Shown here piece by piece: positions 1-14,400 of a stretch of DNA of 64,000 nt. This DNA is from Tupaia tana. Lineage: Eukaryota; Chordata; Mammalia; Scandentia; Tupaiidae. The stretch is from assembly GCA_026018925.1 (NCBI GenBank), contig JAKSZU010000009.1, forward strand, positions 74,372,041 to 74,436,040, in the 5' to 3' direction. Position 1 is the stretch's first letter, and each line of letters begins with the position of its first letter. Both the position numbers and the translations under genes were made by a program. Under the pieces are notes generated by a model, which was not told where the DNA came from, did not search any database, and saw nothing but the letters and a program-made list of their open reading frames with translations.

Positions 1-3000
1 GGAAATGGATTAATGAAGACATCCCACTGATAATTCAGCCTCCAGTATAGACAACTTGAGTGGAAGGAAGAATCAGGCCTCCTCTCTCTGTATCTGTCTT
101 TGTCTCTCTCTATATCTGTCTCTGTCTCTGACTCCTCTCTATTTTTTTAATATTTGCTTTTTAGAATTTTGTTTATGGTGAGGCATCTTTCTGGGCCTGT
201 TGGGCCCACCTAGGCCTCTATCTTGCTAATAATTCCCTATTCCACTCCCCACTCAGGAGAAGCAGAGGGAACAGAACAGCCCTTCTTCAAGAACCAGGTC
301 CATGATTCCTGCAATCTAGCCATTTTGGGGGAAACGGAGGAATGAAGAGATCCCACTGTTAATTCAGCCTCCTGTGTAGACAACTCACATGTTAGGAATA
401 TTCTGGCCTACTCTCTCTGTATCTGTCTTTGTCTCTCTCTATCTCTGTCTCTGTCTCTGACTCCTCTCTCTCTCTTTTTATTAATATTTGCTTTTTAGAA
501 TTTTGTTTAAGGTGAGGAATATTTCTGAGCCTTTTGGCCACACCTAGCCCTTTATCTTGTTAATAATTCCCTATCCCAGTCCCCACCCAGGAGAGGCAGA
601 GGGAACAGAACAGCCCTTCTTCAAGAACCAGCTCCATGGCTCCTGCAATCTAGCCATTTTGGGGGAAACGGAGGAATGAATGGATCCCACTGATAATTCA
701 GCATCCAGTGCACACAACTTGTGTGGTAGGAAGACTCAAGCCTCGTCATTCTGTATCTGTCTTTGTCTCTCTCTATCTCAGTCTCTGTCTCTGACTCCTC
801 TCTCTCTCTTCTTTTTATATTTTTGCTTTTTAGAATTTTGTTTAAGGTAAGGCATCTTTCTAGGCCTGTTGGCCCCGCATAGCCCTTTTTCTTGTTAATA
901 ATTCCCTCTCCCACTCCCCATTCAGGGGAGGCAGAGGGATTAAAACAGCCCTTCTTCAAGAACCAGCTCCATGGCTCCTGCGATCCAGCCATTTTGGGGG
1001 AAATGGATTAATGAAGAAATCCCACTGATAATTCAGCCTCCAGTATAGACAACTCAAGTGGAAGGAAGAATCAGGCCTCCTCTCTCTGTATCTGTCTTTG
1101 TCACTCTCTATCTCTGTCTCTGACTCCTCTCTCACTCTTTTTTTTTTTTAATGTTTGCTTTTTGAATTTTGTTTAACATGAGGCATCTTTCTGGGTCTGT
1201 TGGCCCGCCTAGCCTCTATCTTGTTAATAATTTCCTCTCCCACTCCCCACACAGGAGAAGCAGAGGGAACAGAACAGCCCTTCTTCAAGAACCAGCTCCA
1301 TGACTCCTGCGATCTAGCCATTTATGGGGACAGGGAGGAATGAAGAGATCCCACTGATAATTCAGCCTTCAGTGTAGACAACATGTGTGGTAGGAAGACA
1401 CAGTCCTCCTCTCTATGTATCTGTCTTTGTCTCTCTCTATCTCTGTCTCTGACTCCTCTCTCTCTCTTTTTTTTATTTTTGCTTTTTAGAATTTTGTATA
1501 AGGTAAGGCATCTTTCTAAGCCTGTTGGCCCCGCATAGCCCTTTATCTTGTTAATAATTCCCTCTCCCCCTCCCCACCCAGGAGAGGCAGAGGGAGCAGA
1601 TCAGCCCTTCTTCAAGAACCAGCTATATGGCTCCTGCGATCTAGAGATTTTGGGGGAAACAGAGGAAGGAAGAGATCCCACGAATAATTCCGCGTCCAGT
1701 GCAGATAATTTGCATGGTAGGAAGACTCAGGCCTCCTCTCTTTGTATCTGTTTTTGTCTCTCTCTATCTCTGTCTCTGTCTCTGACTCCTCTCTCTCTAT
1801 TTTTTTTTAAGTTTTGTTTTTTAGCATTTTGTTTACGTTGAGGCATCTTTCTTGGCCTGTTGGCCCCGCCTAGGCATTTATCTTGTTAATAGTTCCCTCT
1901 CACTGTCCCCACTCAGGAGAGGCAGAGGTAACAGAACAGCCCTTCTTCAAGTACCAGCTCTATGTCTCCTCTGACCTAGCCATTTTGGAGGAAATGGAGG
2001 AATGAAGAGATCCCACTGATAATTCTGCCTCCAGTGTAGACAACTTGCTTGTTAGGAAGATTGAGGCCTCCTCTCTCTGTATCTGTCTTAGTCTGTCTCT
2101 ATCTCTGTCTCTGTCTCTGACTCCTCTTTCTCTCTCTTTTTTATAATTATTGCTTTTTAGAATTTTGTTAAAACTGAGGCATCTTTCTGGGCCTGTTGGC
2201 CCTGCCTAGCCATTTATCATGTTAATAATTCCCTCACCCACTCCGCACCCAGCAGACGCAGACGGAACAGAACAGCCCTTCTTCAAGAACTAGCTCCATG
2301 GTTCCTGCCATCTAGCCATTTTGGGGGAAACAAAGGAATGAAGAGATCACACTGATAATTCAGCCTCCAGTGTAGACAACTCACGTGGTAGGAAGACTCA
2401 GGCCTCCTCTCTCAGTATCTGTCTTTGTCTCTCTCAATCTCTGTCTCTGTCTCTGACTCTTCTCTCTCTTTTTTTTAATTTTTGCTTTTTAGAATTTTGT
2501 TTAAGGTGAGGCATCTTTCTGGGCCTGTTGGCCCCATCTAGCCCTTTATCTTGTTAATAATTCCCTCACCCAATCTCCACCAAGGAGAGGCAGAGGGAAC
2601 AGAACAGCCCTTCTTCAAGAAACAGCTCCATGGCTCCTGTGATCCAGCCATTTTGGGGGAAATGTATTAATGAAGACCTCCCACTTGTAGTTCAGCCTCC
2701 AGTGTAGACAACTCGAGTGGAAGGAAGAATCAGGCCTCCTCTCTCTGTATCTGTATTTGTCTCTCTCTATCTCTGTCTCTGACTCATCTCTCTCTTTTTT
2801 TTTAATTTTTGCTTTCTGAATTTTGTTAAGGGTGAGGCATCTTTCTGGGCCTTTTGGCCCCACCTACCCTCTATCTTGTTAATACTTCACTCTCCCACTC
2901 TCCACCCAGGATAAGCAGATGGAACAGAACAGCCCTTCTTCAAGAACCAGATCCATGGCTCCTGCAATCTAGCCATTTTGGGGGAAAAGGAGGAATGAAG

Positions 3001-5489
3001 GGATCCCACTGATAATTCAGCCTCCAGTGTACACAAGTCGCGTGCTAGGAAGACTCCGGCCTCCTCACCCTGTATCTGTCTTTGTCTCTCTCTATCTCAG
3101 TCACTGTCTATGACCCCTCTCTCTCTATGTTTTTTTTAATTTTTGCTTTTTAGAATTTTGTTTAAGCTGAGCCATGTTTCTGTGTCTGCTGGACCCGCCT
3201 AGCCTTTTTCTTATTAATAATTCCCTCTCCCACACCTCACCCAGGAGAGGCAGAGGGAACAGAACAGCCCTTCTTTAAGAACCAGCCCCATGGCGCCTGT
3301 GATCTAGCCATTTTGGGGGAAACGGAGGAATGAAGAGATCCCACTGATAATTCAGCCTCCAGTGTAGACAACTCATGTTTTAGGAAGACACAGTCTCCTC
3401 TCTATGTATCTGTCTTTGTCTCTCTCTATCTCTGTCTCTGTCTCTGATTCCTCTCTCTCTCTTTCTCTTTAGTTTTTGCTTTTTGAATTTTGTTTAAGGT
3501 GAGGCATCTTTCTGGGCCTGTTGGCCCCACCTAGCCCTCTATCTTGTTAATAGTTACCTCTTCCACTCCCCAGCCAGGAGATGCAGAGGGAACAGAACAG
3601 CCCTTCTTTAAGAACCAGCTCCATGACACCTGCAATCTAGCTTTTTTGGGGGAAATGGAGGAATGAAGAGATCCCACTGATAATTCAGCCTCCCGTGTAG
3701 ACAACTCACGAGTTAGAAAGATTCTGGCCTCCTCTCTCTGTTTATGTCTTTGTCTCTCTCGATCTCTGTCTCAGTCTCTGACTCCTCTCCCTCTATTTTT
3801 TTAAAATTTTTGCTTTTTAGAATTTTGTTTAAGGTGAGGCATTTTTCTGGGCCTGTTGGCCCCATCTACCCCTTTATCTTGTTAATAATTACCTCAACTA
3901 ATCTCCACCAAGGAGAGGCAGAGGGAACAGAACAGCCCTTCTTCAAAAACCAGCTTCATGGCTCCTGCGATCTAGCCATTTTGGGGGAAATGGAGGAATG
4001 AAGAGATCCCACTGATAATTCAGCCTCCAATATAGACATATCACGTGGTAGGAAGACTCAGGCCTCCTCTCTCTGTATCTGTCTTTGTCTCTCTCTATCT
4101 CTGTCTCTGTCTCTGACTCCTCTCTCTCTCTTTTGTTTTTTGATATTTGCTTTTTAGAATTTCATTTAAGATAAGTCATCTTTCTGGGCCTGTTGCCCCG
4201 CCTAGCCATTTATCTTGTTAATAATTCCCTCTCCATCTCCCCACCCAGGAGAGGCAGAGGGAACAGAACAGCCCTTCTTCAAGAACCAGCCCCATGGTTC
4301 CTGCGATCTAGCCATTTTGGGGGAAACGGAGGAATGAAGACATCCCACTGATAATTCAGCCTCCAGTGTAGACAACTCGCGTGGCAGGAAGACTCAGGCC
4401 TCCTCTCTCTGTATCTGTATTTGTCTCTCTCTATCTCTGTCTCTGTCTCTGACTCCTCTCTCTCTCTTTTTTTTTTTCTTTTTGCTTTATAGCATTTTTT
4501 TTAAGTTGAGGTATCTTTCTGGGCTTGTTGGCCCCACCTAGGCATTTATCTTGTTAATAATTCCCTCTCCCACTCCCCACTGAGGAGAGGCAGAGGTAAC
4601 AGAACAGCCCTTCTTCAAGAACCAGCTCCATGGCTTCTGCGATCTAGCCATTTTGCGGGAAACGGAGGAATGAAGAGATTCCACTGATAATTCAGCCTCC
4701 AGTGTACTCAACTCGCATGGTAGGAAGATTCAGGCCTCCTTTCTCTGTATCTGTCTTTGTCTCTGTCTATCTAAGTCTCTGTGTCTGACTCCTCTCTCTC
4801 TCTCTTGTTTTTAATTTTTGCTTTTTAATATTTTGTTTAAGCTGAGGCATCCTTCTGGGCCTGTAGTCCCCACCTATCACTTTATCTTATTAATAATTCC
4901 CTCCCCCACTCCTCACCCAGGAGAGGAAGAGGGAAAAGAACAGCCCTTCTACAAGAACCTGCTCCATGGCTCCTGCAATCTAACCATTTTGGGGGAAACA
5001 GAGGAATGAAGAGATCCCCCTGATAATTCAGCCTCCAGTGTTGACAACTCACGTGGTAGGAAGAATCAGGCCTCCTCTCTCTGTATCTTTCTTTGTCTCT
5101 CTCTATCTTTTTCTCTGTCTCTGACTCCTCTCTCTTTTTTTGAAATTTTTGCTTTTTAGCATTTTGTTTAAGGTCAGGCAACTTTCTGGGTCCTGTTGGC
5201 CCCGCCAAGCCCTTTATCTTGTTAATAATTCCCTCTCCCACTCCCCACCCAGGAGTGGAAGAGGGAACAGAACAGCCCTTCTTCAAGAACCAGCACCATG
5301 GCTCCTGCGAACTAGCCATTTTGGGGAAAATGGAGGAATGAAGATATCACACTGATAATTCAGCCTCCAGTGTAGACAACTCGCCTGGTGGGAAGACTCA
5401 GGCCTTCTCTCTAAGTATCTGTCTTTGTCTATCTCTCTCTCAGTCTCTGACTCCTCTCTCTCTCTTTTTTTTTAATTTTTTCTTTTTGA

Positions 5490-7480
5490 ATTTTGTTTAA
5501 GGTGAGGCATCTTTCTGGGCCTGTTGGCCCCGCCTAGCCCTCTATCTTGTTAATAATTCCCTCTCCCACTCCCCACCCAGGAGAAGCAGAGGGAATAGAA
5601 CAGCACTTCTTCAAGAACCAGCTCCATAGCTTCTGCGATCTAGCCATTTTGGGGGAAACGCAAGAATGAAGAGATCCCACTGATTATTCAGCCTACAGTC
5701 TATACAACTCGCGTGTTAGGAAGAATCATACCTCCTTTCTTTGTGTCTGTCTTTGTCTCTCTCTATCTCTGCCTCTGTATCTGACTACCCGCTCTCTCTA
5801 TTTTTTTTTAATTTCTGTTTTTAGAATTTTTTTCAAGTTGAGGCATCTTTCTAGGCCTGTTGGACAAACCTAGCCCTTTATCTTGTTAATAATTTTCTCT
5901 CCCACTCCCCATGCAGGAGAGGCAGAGGGAAAAGAACAGCCCTTCTTCAAGAACCAGCTCCATGGTTCCTTCGATCTAGCCATTTTGCGAGAAACATAAG
6001 AATGAAGAGATCCCACCAATAATTCAGCCTCCAGTGTACACAACTCGCGTGGTAGGAGGACTCAGGCCTTCTCTCTCTGTATCTGTCTTTGTGTGTCTCT
6101 ATCTCTGTCTCTGTCTCTCTCTTTTTTAATTTTTGCCTTTTAGAATTTTGTTTAAGGTGAGGCATCTTTCTGGGCCTTTTGGCCCCGCCTAGCCCTTTAT
6201 CTAGTTAATAATTCCCTCTCCCACTCCAAACCCAGGAGAGGCTGAGGGAACAGAACAGCCCTTCTTCAAGAACCAGCTCCATGGCTCCTGTGATCTAGCC
6301 ATTTTGGGGAAACGGAAGAATGAAGAGATCCCACTGTTAATTCAGCCTCCATTGTAGACACCTCACGTGTTAGGAAGACTCAGGCCTCCTCTCTCTGTAT
6401 CTGTCTTTGTCTCTTTCTATCTCTGTCTCTATCTCTGACTCTTATCTCTCACTTATTTTAAATTTTTGCTTTTCAGAATTTTGTTTAAGGTGAGGCATCT
6501 TTCTGGGCCTGTTGGCCCCACCTAGCCCTCTATCTTGTTAATAATTCCCTCTCCCACTCCCCACCCAGGAGAAACAGAGGGAACAGAACAGCACTTCTTC
6601 AAGAACCAGCTCCATAGCTTCTGCGATCTAGCCATTTTGGGGGAAACGCAAGAATGAAGAGATCCCACTGATTATTCAGCCTACAGTCTACACAACTCGC
6701 GTGTTAGGAAGAATCAGACCTCCTTTCTTTGTGTCTGTCTTTCTCTCTCTCTATCTCTGCCTCTGTATCTGACTACCCGCTCTCTCTAATTTTTTTTTTT
6801 AATTTCTGTTTTTAGAATTTTTTTCAAGTTGAGGCGTCTTTCTGGGCCTGTTGGACAAACCTAGCCCTCTATCTTGTTAATAATTTTCTCTCCCACTCCC
6901 CACGCAGGAGAGGCAGAGAGAAAAGAACAGCCCTTCTTCAAGAACCAACTCCATGGTTCCTTCGATCTAGCCATTTTGCGAGAAACATAAGAATGAAGAG
7001 ATCCCACCAATAATTCAGCCTCCAGTGTACACAACTCACGTGGTAGGAGGACTCAGGCCTTCTCTCTCTGTATCTGTCTTTGTGTGTCTCTATCTCTGTC
7101 TCTGTCTCTCTCTTTTTTAATTTTTGCTGTTTAGAATTTTGTTTAAGGTGAGGCATCTTTCTGGGTCTTTTGGCCCCGCCTAGCCCTTTATCTAGTTAAT
7201 AATTCCCTCTCCCACTCCAAACCCAGGAGAGGCTGAGGGAACAGAACAGCCCTTCTTCAAGAACCAGCTCCATGGCTCCTGCGATCTAGCCATTTTGGGG
7301 GAAACGGAAGAATGAAGAGATCCCACTGTTAATTCAGCCTCCATTGTAGACACCTCGCGTGTTAGGAAGACTCAGGCCTCCTCTCTCTGTATCTGTCTTT
7401 GTCTCTTTCTATCTCTGTCTCTATCTCTGAATCTTATCTCTCACTTATTTTAAATTTTTGCTTTTCAGAATTTTGTTTAA
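5490..7480 (+). repeat. Tandem duplication of a three-monomer block (about 990 bp)
   Basis: The sequence from about 5,490 to 6,477 recurs almost unchanged from about 6,478 to 7,475, at an offset of 988-992 bp. Private variants appear in both copies: gactacccgctctctcta, the cattttgcgagaaacataag stretch, gctgagggaacag, and a pyrimidine block read as gtgtgtctctatctctg. Because such private variants are shared, this is a recent three-monomer duplication by unequal exchange or a similar process. Boundaries are approximate. Confidence 0.85.
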
Positions 7481-8499
7481 GGTGAGGCATCTTTCTGGGC
7501 CTGTTGGCCCCACCTAGCCCTTTATCTTGTTAATAATTCCCTCTTCAACCCCCCACCCAGTAGAGGCAGAGGGAACAGAACATCCCTACTTCAAGAACCA
7601 GCTCTATGGCTCCTGTGATCTAGCCATTTTCGGGGAAACGGAGGAATGAAGAGATCCCACTGATAATTCATCCTCCAGTGTAGACAACTCGCCTGGTAGG
7701 AAGACTCAGGCCTCCTCACTCTGTATCTGTCTTTGTCTCTCTCTATCTCAATCTCTGTCTCTGACTCCTCTCTCTCTCTCTCTTTTTTAATTTTGGCATT
7801 TTAGAATTTTGTTTAAGCTAAGGCATCATTCTGGGCCTGGTGGCCCCACCTAGACCTTTATCTTGTTAATAATTCCCTCTCCCACTCCCCACCCAGGAGA
7901 GGCAGAGGGTTCAGAACAGCCCTTCTTCAAGAATCAGCTCCATGGCTCTTGCGATCTAGCCATTTTTGGAGAAACGGAGGAATGAAGAGATCCCAGGGTT
8001 AATTCAGCCACCATTGTAGAAAACTCGCTTGGTAGGAAGACTCAGGCCTCCTCTCTCTGTATCTCTCTTTGTCTCTCTCTATCTCTTTCTCTGGATCTGA
8101 CTCCACTCTCTCTCTATTTTATTTTTTAATTTTTGCTTTTAAAATTTTGTATAAGGTGAGACATCTTTCTGAGCCTGTTGGCCCCGCCTAGCCCTTTATC
8201 TTGTTAATAATTTTCTCTGCCACTCCCCACCCAGGAGAGGCAGAGGGAACGAACAGCCCTTCTTCAAGTACTAGCTCCATGGCTCCTGCGATCTAGAAAT
8301 TTGGGGGAAACGGAAGAATGAAGAGATCCCACTGATAATTCAGCCTCCAGTGTAGACAACTCGCGTGGTAGGAAGACTCAGGCCTCCTCTCTCTGTATCT
8401 GTCTTTGTGTGTCTCTATCTCTGTCTCTGTCTCTCTCTCTCTCTTTTTTTTAATTTTTGCTTTTTAGAATTTTGTTTAAGGCGAGGCACCTTTCTGGGC

Positions 8500-11400
8500 C
8501 TGTTGGCCCCACCTAGACCTTTATCTAGTTAATAATTCCCTATCCCACTCCACACCCTGGAGAGGCAGAGGGAACAGAACAGCCCTTCTTCAAGAACCAG
8601 CTCCATGGCTCCTGCGATCTAGCCATTTTGGGGAAAACGGAGGAATGAAGAGATCCCAAGGATAATTCAGCCTCCAGTGTAGACAACTTGCGTGGTAGGA
8701 AGCCTCAGGCCTCCTCTCTCTGTATCTGTCTTTGTGTGTCTCTATCACTGTCTCTGTCTCTCTCTCTCTTTTTTTTAATTTTTGCTTTTTAGAATTTTGT
8801 TTAAACTGAGGCATATTTCCGGGCCTATTGGCCACACCTAGCCCTTTATCTTGATAAAAATTCCCTCTCCCACTCCCCACCCAGGAGAAGCAGAGGGAAC
8901 AGAACAGCCGTTCTTCAAGAACCAGCTCCATGGCTCCTGCGATCTTGCCAATTTGGGGGAAATGGAGGAATGAAGAGATCCCAAGGATAATTCAGCCTCC
9001 AGTGTAGACAACTCATGTCGTTGGAAGACTCAGGCCTCCTCTTCCTGTATCTGTCTTTGTCTCTCTCTATCTCTGTCGCTCTATCTGACTCCTCTCTCTC
9101 TCTTTTTTTTAATTTTTGCTTTTTAGAATTTTGTTTAAGGTAAGGCATCTTTCTGGGCCTGTTGGCCCCACATAGCCCTTTATCTTGTTAATAATTCACT
9201 CTCCCACTCCCAACCCTGGAGAAACATTGGGAACAAAACAGCCCTTCTTCAAGATCCAGCTCCATGGTTACAGCAATCTAGCAATTTTGGGAGAAACAGA
9301 GGAATGAAGAGATCCCACTGATAATTCAGCCTCCAGTGTAGAAAACTCACGTGGTAGGAAGACTCAGACCTCCTCTCCCTGTATCTGTCTTTGTCTCTCT
9401 CTATCTCTGTCTCTGTCTCTGACTCCTATCTCTCTTATTTTTAATTATTGCTTTTTAGAATTTTCTTATGCTGAGGCATCTTTCTTGGCCTGTTGGTCAC
9501 GCCTAGCCCTTTATCTTGTTAATAATTCCCTCTCCCACTCCCCACCCTGGAGAGGCAGAGGGAACAGAACAGCCTTCCTTCAAGAACCAGCTCCATGGTT
9601 CCTGCGATCTAGCCATTTTGAGGAAATGGAGGAAGGAAGAGATCCCACTGATAACTCAGCCTCCAGTGTAGACAACTCGCGTGGTAGGAAGACTCAGGCC
9701 TCCTCTCCCTGTATCTGTCCTTGTCTTTCTCTATCTCTGTCTCTGACTCCTCTCTCTCTCTTTTTTTTTATATTTTTGCTTTTTAGAATTTTGTTTAAGG
9801 TAAGGCATCTTTCTAGGCCTGTTGGCCTCACGTAGCCCTTTATTTTGTTAACAATTCCCTCTCCCACTCCCCACGCAGGAGAGGCAGACTGGACATAACA
9901 GCCCTTCTTCAAGAACCAGCTCCATGGCTCCTTCGATCTCGCCATTTTGCGAGAAACATAAGAATGAAGAGATCCCATTGATAATTCAGCCTCCAGTGTA
10001 CACAACTCGCGAAGTAGGACTCCTGTCTATGTGTCTGACTTTGTCTCTCTCTATCTCTGTCTCTGTATCTGACTAATCGCTCTCAATATTTTTGTTTAAA
10101 TTTTTGTTTTTAGAATTTTTTTAAGGTGAGGTAAGTTTCTGGGCCTGTTGGACACACCTAGCCTTTTATCTTGTTAATAATTTTCTCTCCCACTCCCCAC
10201 GCAGGAGAGGCAGAAGGAACAGAACAGCCCTTCTTCAAGAACCAGCTCCATGGCTCCTTCGATCTAGCCATTTTGTGAGAAACATAAGAATGTAGAGATC
10301 CCACTGATAATTCAGCCTCCAATCTAGACAACTTGCATCGTAGGAGGACTCAGGCCTTCTCTCTCTGTATCTGTCTCTGTCTCTCTCTATCTCTGTCTCT
10401 GTATCTCTCTCTCTTTTTTCAAATTTTTGATTTTTAGAATTTTGTTTAAGGTGAGGCATCTTTCTGGGTGTGTTGGTCCCGTCCAGCCCTTTATCTTGTT
10501 AATAATTCCCTCTCCCACTCCCCACCCAGGAGAGGCAGAGGGAACAGAACAGCCCTTCTTCAAGAACCAACTCCATGCCTCCTGCGATCTTGCCATTTTG
10601 GGAGAAACGGAGGAATGAAGAGATCCCACTGATAATTCAGCCTCCAGTGTAGACAACTCACGTGGTAGGATAATTCAGGCCTCCTCTGTCTATATCTGTC
10701 TTTGTCTCTCTCTATCTCTGTCTCTCTATCTGACTCCTCTCTCTCTCTTTTTATTTTTAATTTTTCCTTTTTAGAATTTTGTTAAAGGTGTGGCATCTTT
10801 CTGGGTGTGTTGGCCCTGCCTAGCCCTTTATCTTTTTAATAATTCCCTCTCCCACTTCCCACCCAGGAGAGGCAGAGGGAACAGAACAGCCCTTCTTCAA
10901 GAACCAGCTCAATGGCTCCTGCAATCTAGCCATTTTGGGAGAAACAGAGGAATGAAGAGATCCCAGGGTTAATTCAGCCACCAGTGTAGACAACTCGCTT
11001 GGTAGGAAGACTCAGGTCTCCTCTCTCTGTATCTGTCTTTGTCTCTCTCTGTCTCTGTCTCTGTCTGTGACTCTTCTCTCTTTTATTTAGATTTTTGCTT
11101 TTTAGAATTTTGTTTAAGTTGAGGCATCTTTCTGGGCCTGTTGACCCCGCCTAGCCCTTTATATTGTTAATAATTCTCTCTCCAACTACCCACCCAGGAG
11201 AGGCAGAGGGAACAGAACAGCACTTCTGGAAGAACCAGCTCTATGGCTTCTGCGATCTAGCCATTTTGGGGGAAAAGTAGGAATGAAGACATCCCACTGA
11301 TAATTCGGCCTCCAGAGTAGAAAACTCGTATGGTAGGAAGACACAGGCCTGCTCTCTCTGTATCTGTCTTATATCTCTATCTCTGTCTCTGTCTCTGACT

Positions 11401-14400
11401 CCTACCTCTCTCATTTTTTTTTAATTTTTCCTTTTCAGAATTTTTTTAATGTGAGGCATCTTTCTGGGCCTGTTGACCCCGCCTAGGCCTTTATCTAGTT
11501 AATAATTCCCTATCCCACTCCACACCCAGGAGAGGCAGAGGGAACAGAAAGGTCCTTCTTCAAGAACCAGCTCCATGGCTCCTGTGATCTAGCCATTTTG
11601 GGGGAAACGGAGGAATGAAGAGATCCCACTGATAATTCAGCCTCCAGTGTAGAAACCTCACATGGTAGGAAGCCTCAGGCCTCCTCTGTCTGTACCTGTA
11701 TTTGTCTCTCTCTATCTCAGTCTCTGTCTCTGACTCCCCTCTCTCTCTCTTTTTTTTTAATTTTTGCTTTTTAGAATTTTGTTTAAGCTGAGGCATCTTT
11801 CCAGGCCTGTTGGCCCCGCCTAGCCCTTTATCTTGAAAAAAATTCCCTCTCCCACTCCCCACCCAGGAGAAACAGAGGGAACAGAATAGCCTTTCATCAA
11901 GAACCAGCTCCATGGCTCCTGCGATCTTGCCAATTTGGGGAAAATTGAGGAATGAAGAGATCCCACTGATAATTGAGCCTCCAGTGTAGACAACTCACGT
12001 GGTAGGAAGACTCAGGCCTCCTTTCCTGTATCTGTCTTTTTCTCTCTCTATCTCTGTCTCTGTCTCTGACTCCTCTCTCTCTCTTTTTTTATAAATTTTT
12101 GCTTTTTAGAATTTTGTTTAAGGTAAGGCATCTTTCTGGGCCTGTTGGCCCCACGTAGCCCTTTATCTTGTTAATAATTCACTCTCCCACTCCCAACACT
12201 GGATAGGCAGAAGGAACAGAACAGCCCTTCTTCAAGAACCAGCTCCATGGTTCCAGCAGTCTAGGCATTTTGGGGGAAACAGAGGAATGAAGAGATCACA
12301 CTGATAATTCAGCCTGCAGTGTAGACAAAACGCGTGGTCGGAAGACTCAGGCCTCCTCTCCCTGTATCTGTCTTTGTCTCTCTCTATCTCTGTCTCTGCC
12401 TCCTCTCTCTCTCTTTTTTTTTAAATTATGGCTTTTTAGAATTTTGTTATGCTGAGGCATCTTTCTGGGCCTGTTGGTCACACCTAGCACTTTATCTTGT
12501 TAATAATTCCGTCTCCCACTCCCCACCCAGGAGAGGCAGAGGGAACAGAACAGCCTTCCTTCAAGAACCAGCTCCATGGTTCCTGCAATCTAGCCATTTT
12601 GGGGAAACGGAGGAATGAAGAGATCACACTGATAACTCAGCCTCCAGTGTAGACAACTCACGTGATAGGAAGATTCAGGCCTCCTCTCTCTGTATCTGTC
12701 TTTGTCTCTATCTCAGTCTCTGTCTCTGACTCCTCTCTCTCTCTCTCTTTTTTTAATTTTTGCTTTTTAGAATTTTGTTAAGCTGAGGCATCTTTCTGGA
12801 CATGTTGTTCCCGCCTAGCCATTTATCTTGTTAAAAATTCCCTGTCCAACTCCCCACCAAGGAGAGGCAGAGGGAACAGAACAGCCCTTCTTCAAGAACC
12901 AGCTCCATGGCTACTGCGATCTAGCAATTTTGAGGGAATCGGAGGAAGGAAGAGATCCCACTGATAATTCAGCCTCCAGTGTAAACAAGTCGTGTGGTAG
13001 GAAGATTCAGGCCTCCTCTCCCTGTATCTGTCTTTGTCTCTATCTATCTCTGTCTCTGTCTCTGACTCCATTTTCTCGTTTTTTAAAATTTTTGCTTTTT
13101 GAATTTTGTTTAAGGTGAGGCATCTTTCTGGGCCTGTTGTCCCCACCTAGCCCTCTATTTTGTTAATAATTCCCTCTCCCACTCCCACCCAGGAGAGGCA
13201 GAGGGAACAGAACATCCCTTCTTCAAGAACCAGCTCCATGGTTCCTGCAATCTAGCCATTTTGGGGGAAACGGAGGAATGAAGAGATCCCACTGATAATT
13301 CAGCCTCCAGGGTAGTCAACTCGCATGGTAGGAAGCCTCAGGCCTCCTCTCTCTGTATCTGTTTTTGTCTCTCTCTATCTCAGTCTCTGTCTCTGACTCC
13401 TCTCTCTCTCTCTTTTTTTTTAATTTTTGCTTTTTTGAATTTTGTTTAAGGTGAGGCATCTTTCGGGGGCTGTTGGCCCTGCCTAGCCCTTTATCTTGTT
13501 AATAATTCCCTCTCCCACTCCCTACCCAGGAGAGGCAGAGGGAACAGAACAGCCCTTCTTCAAGAACCAGCTTCATGGCTCCTGCAATCTAGCCATTTTG
13601 GGGGAAACGGAGGAATGTAGAGATCCCACTAATAATTCAGTCTCCAGTGTAGGCAACTCGCGTGCTAGAAAGTCTCAGGCCTCCTCTCCCTGTATCTGTC
13701 TTTGTCTCTCTCTATCTCTGTCTCTGTCTCTGACTCCTCTCTCTCTTTTTTAATTTTTGCTTTTTAGCATTTTTTTTAAATTGAAGCTTCTTTCTGGGCC
13801 TGTTGGCCCTATGTAGGCCTTTACTTGTTAATAATTCCCTCTCCCACTCCCCACCCAGGAGAGGCAGAGGGGACAGAACAGCCCTTCTTCAAGAAACAGC
13901 TCCATGGCTCCTGTGATCTAGCCATTTTGGGGGAAACAGATTAATGAATAGATCCCACTGATATTTCAGCCTCCAGTGTAGACAACTCGAGTGGTAGGAA
14001 GAATTAGGCCTCCTCTCTCTGTATCTGTCTTTGTCTCTCTCTCTATCTCTGTCTCTGTCTATGACTCCAATCTCTCTTTTTTTTTAATTTTTGCCTTTTG
14101 AATTTTGTTTAAGGTGAGGTATCTTTCCGGGCCTGTTGGCCCTGCCTAGCCCTTTATCTTGTTAATAATTCCCTCTCCAACTACCCACCCAGGAGAGGCA
14201 GAGGGAACAGAACAGCACTTCTGGAAGAACCAGCTCTATGGCTTCTGAGATCTAGCCATTTTGGGGCAAAAGGAGGAATGAAGACATCACACTGATAATT
14301 TGGCCTCCAGAGTAGAAAACTCGCATGGTAGGAAGACACAGGCCTCCTCTCTCTGTATCTGTCTTTATCTCTCTATCTCTGTCTTTGTCTCTGACTCCTC

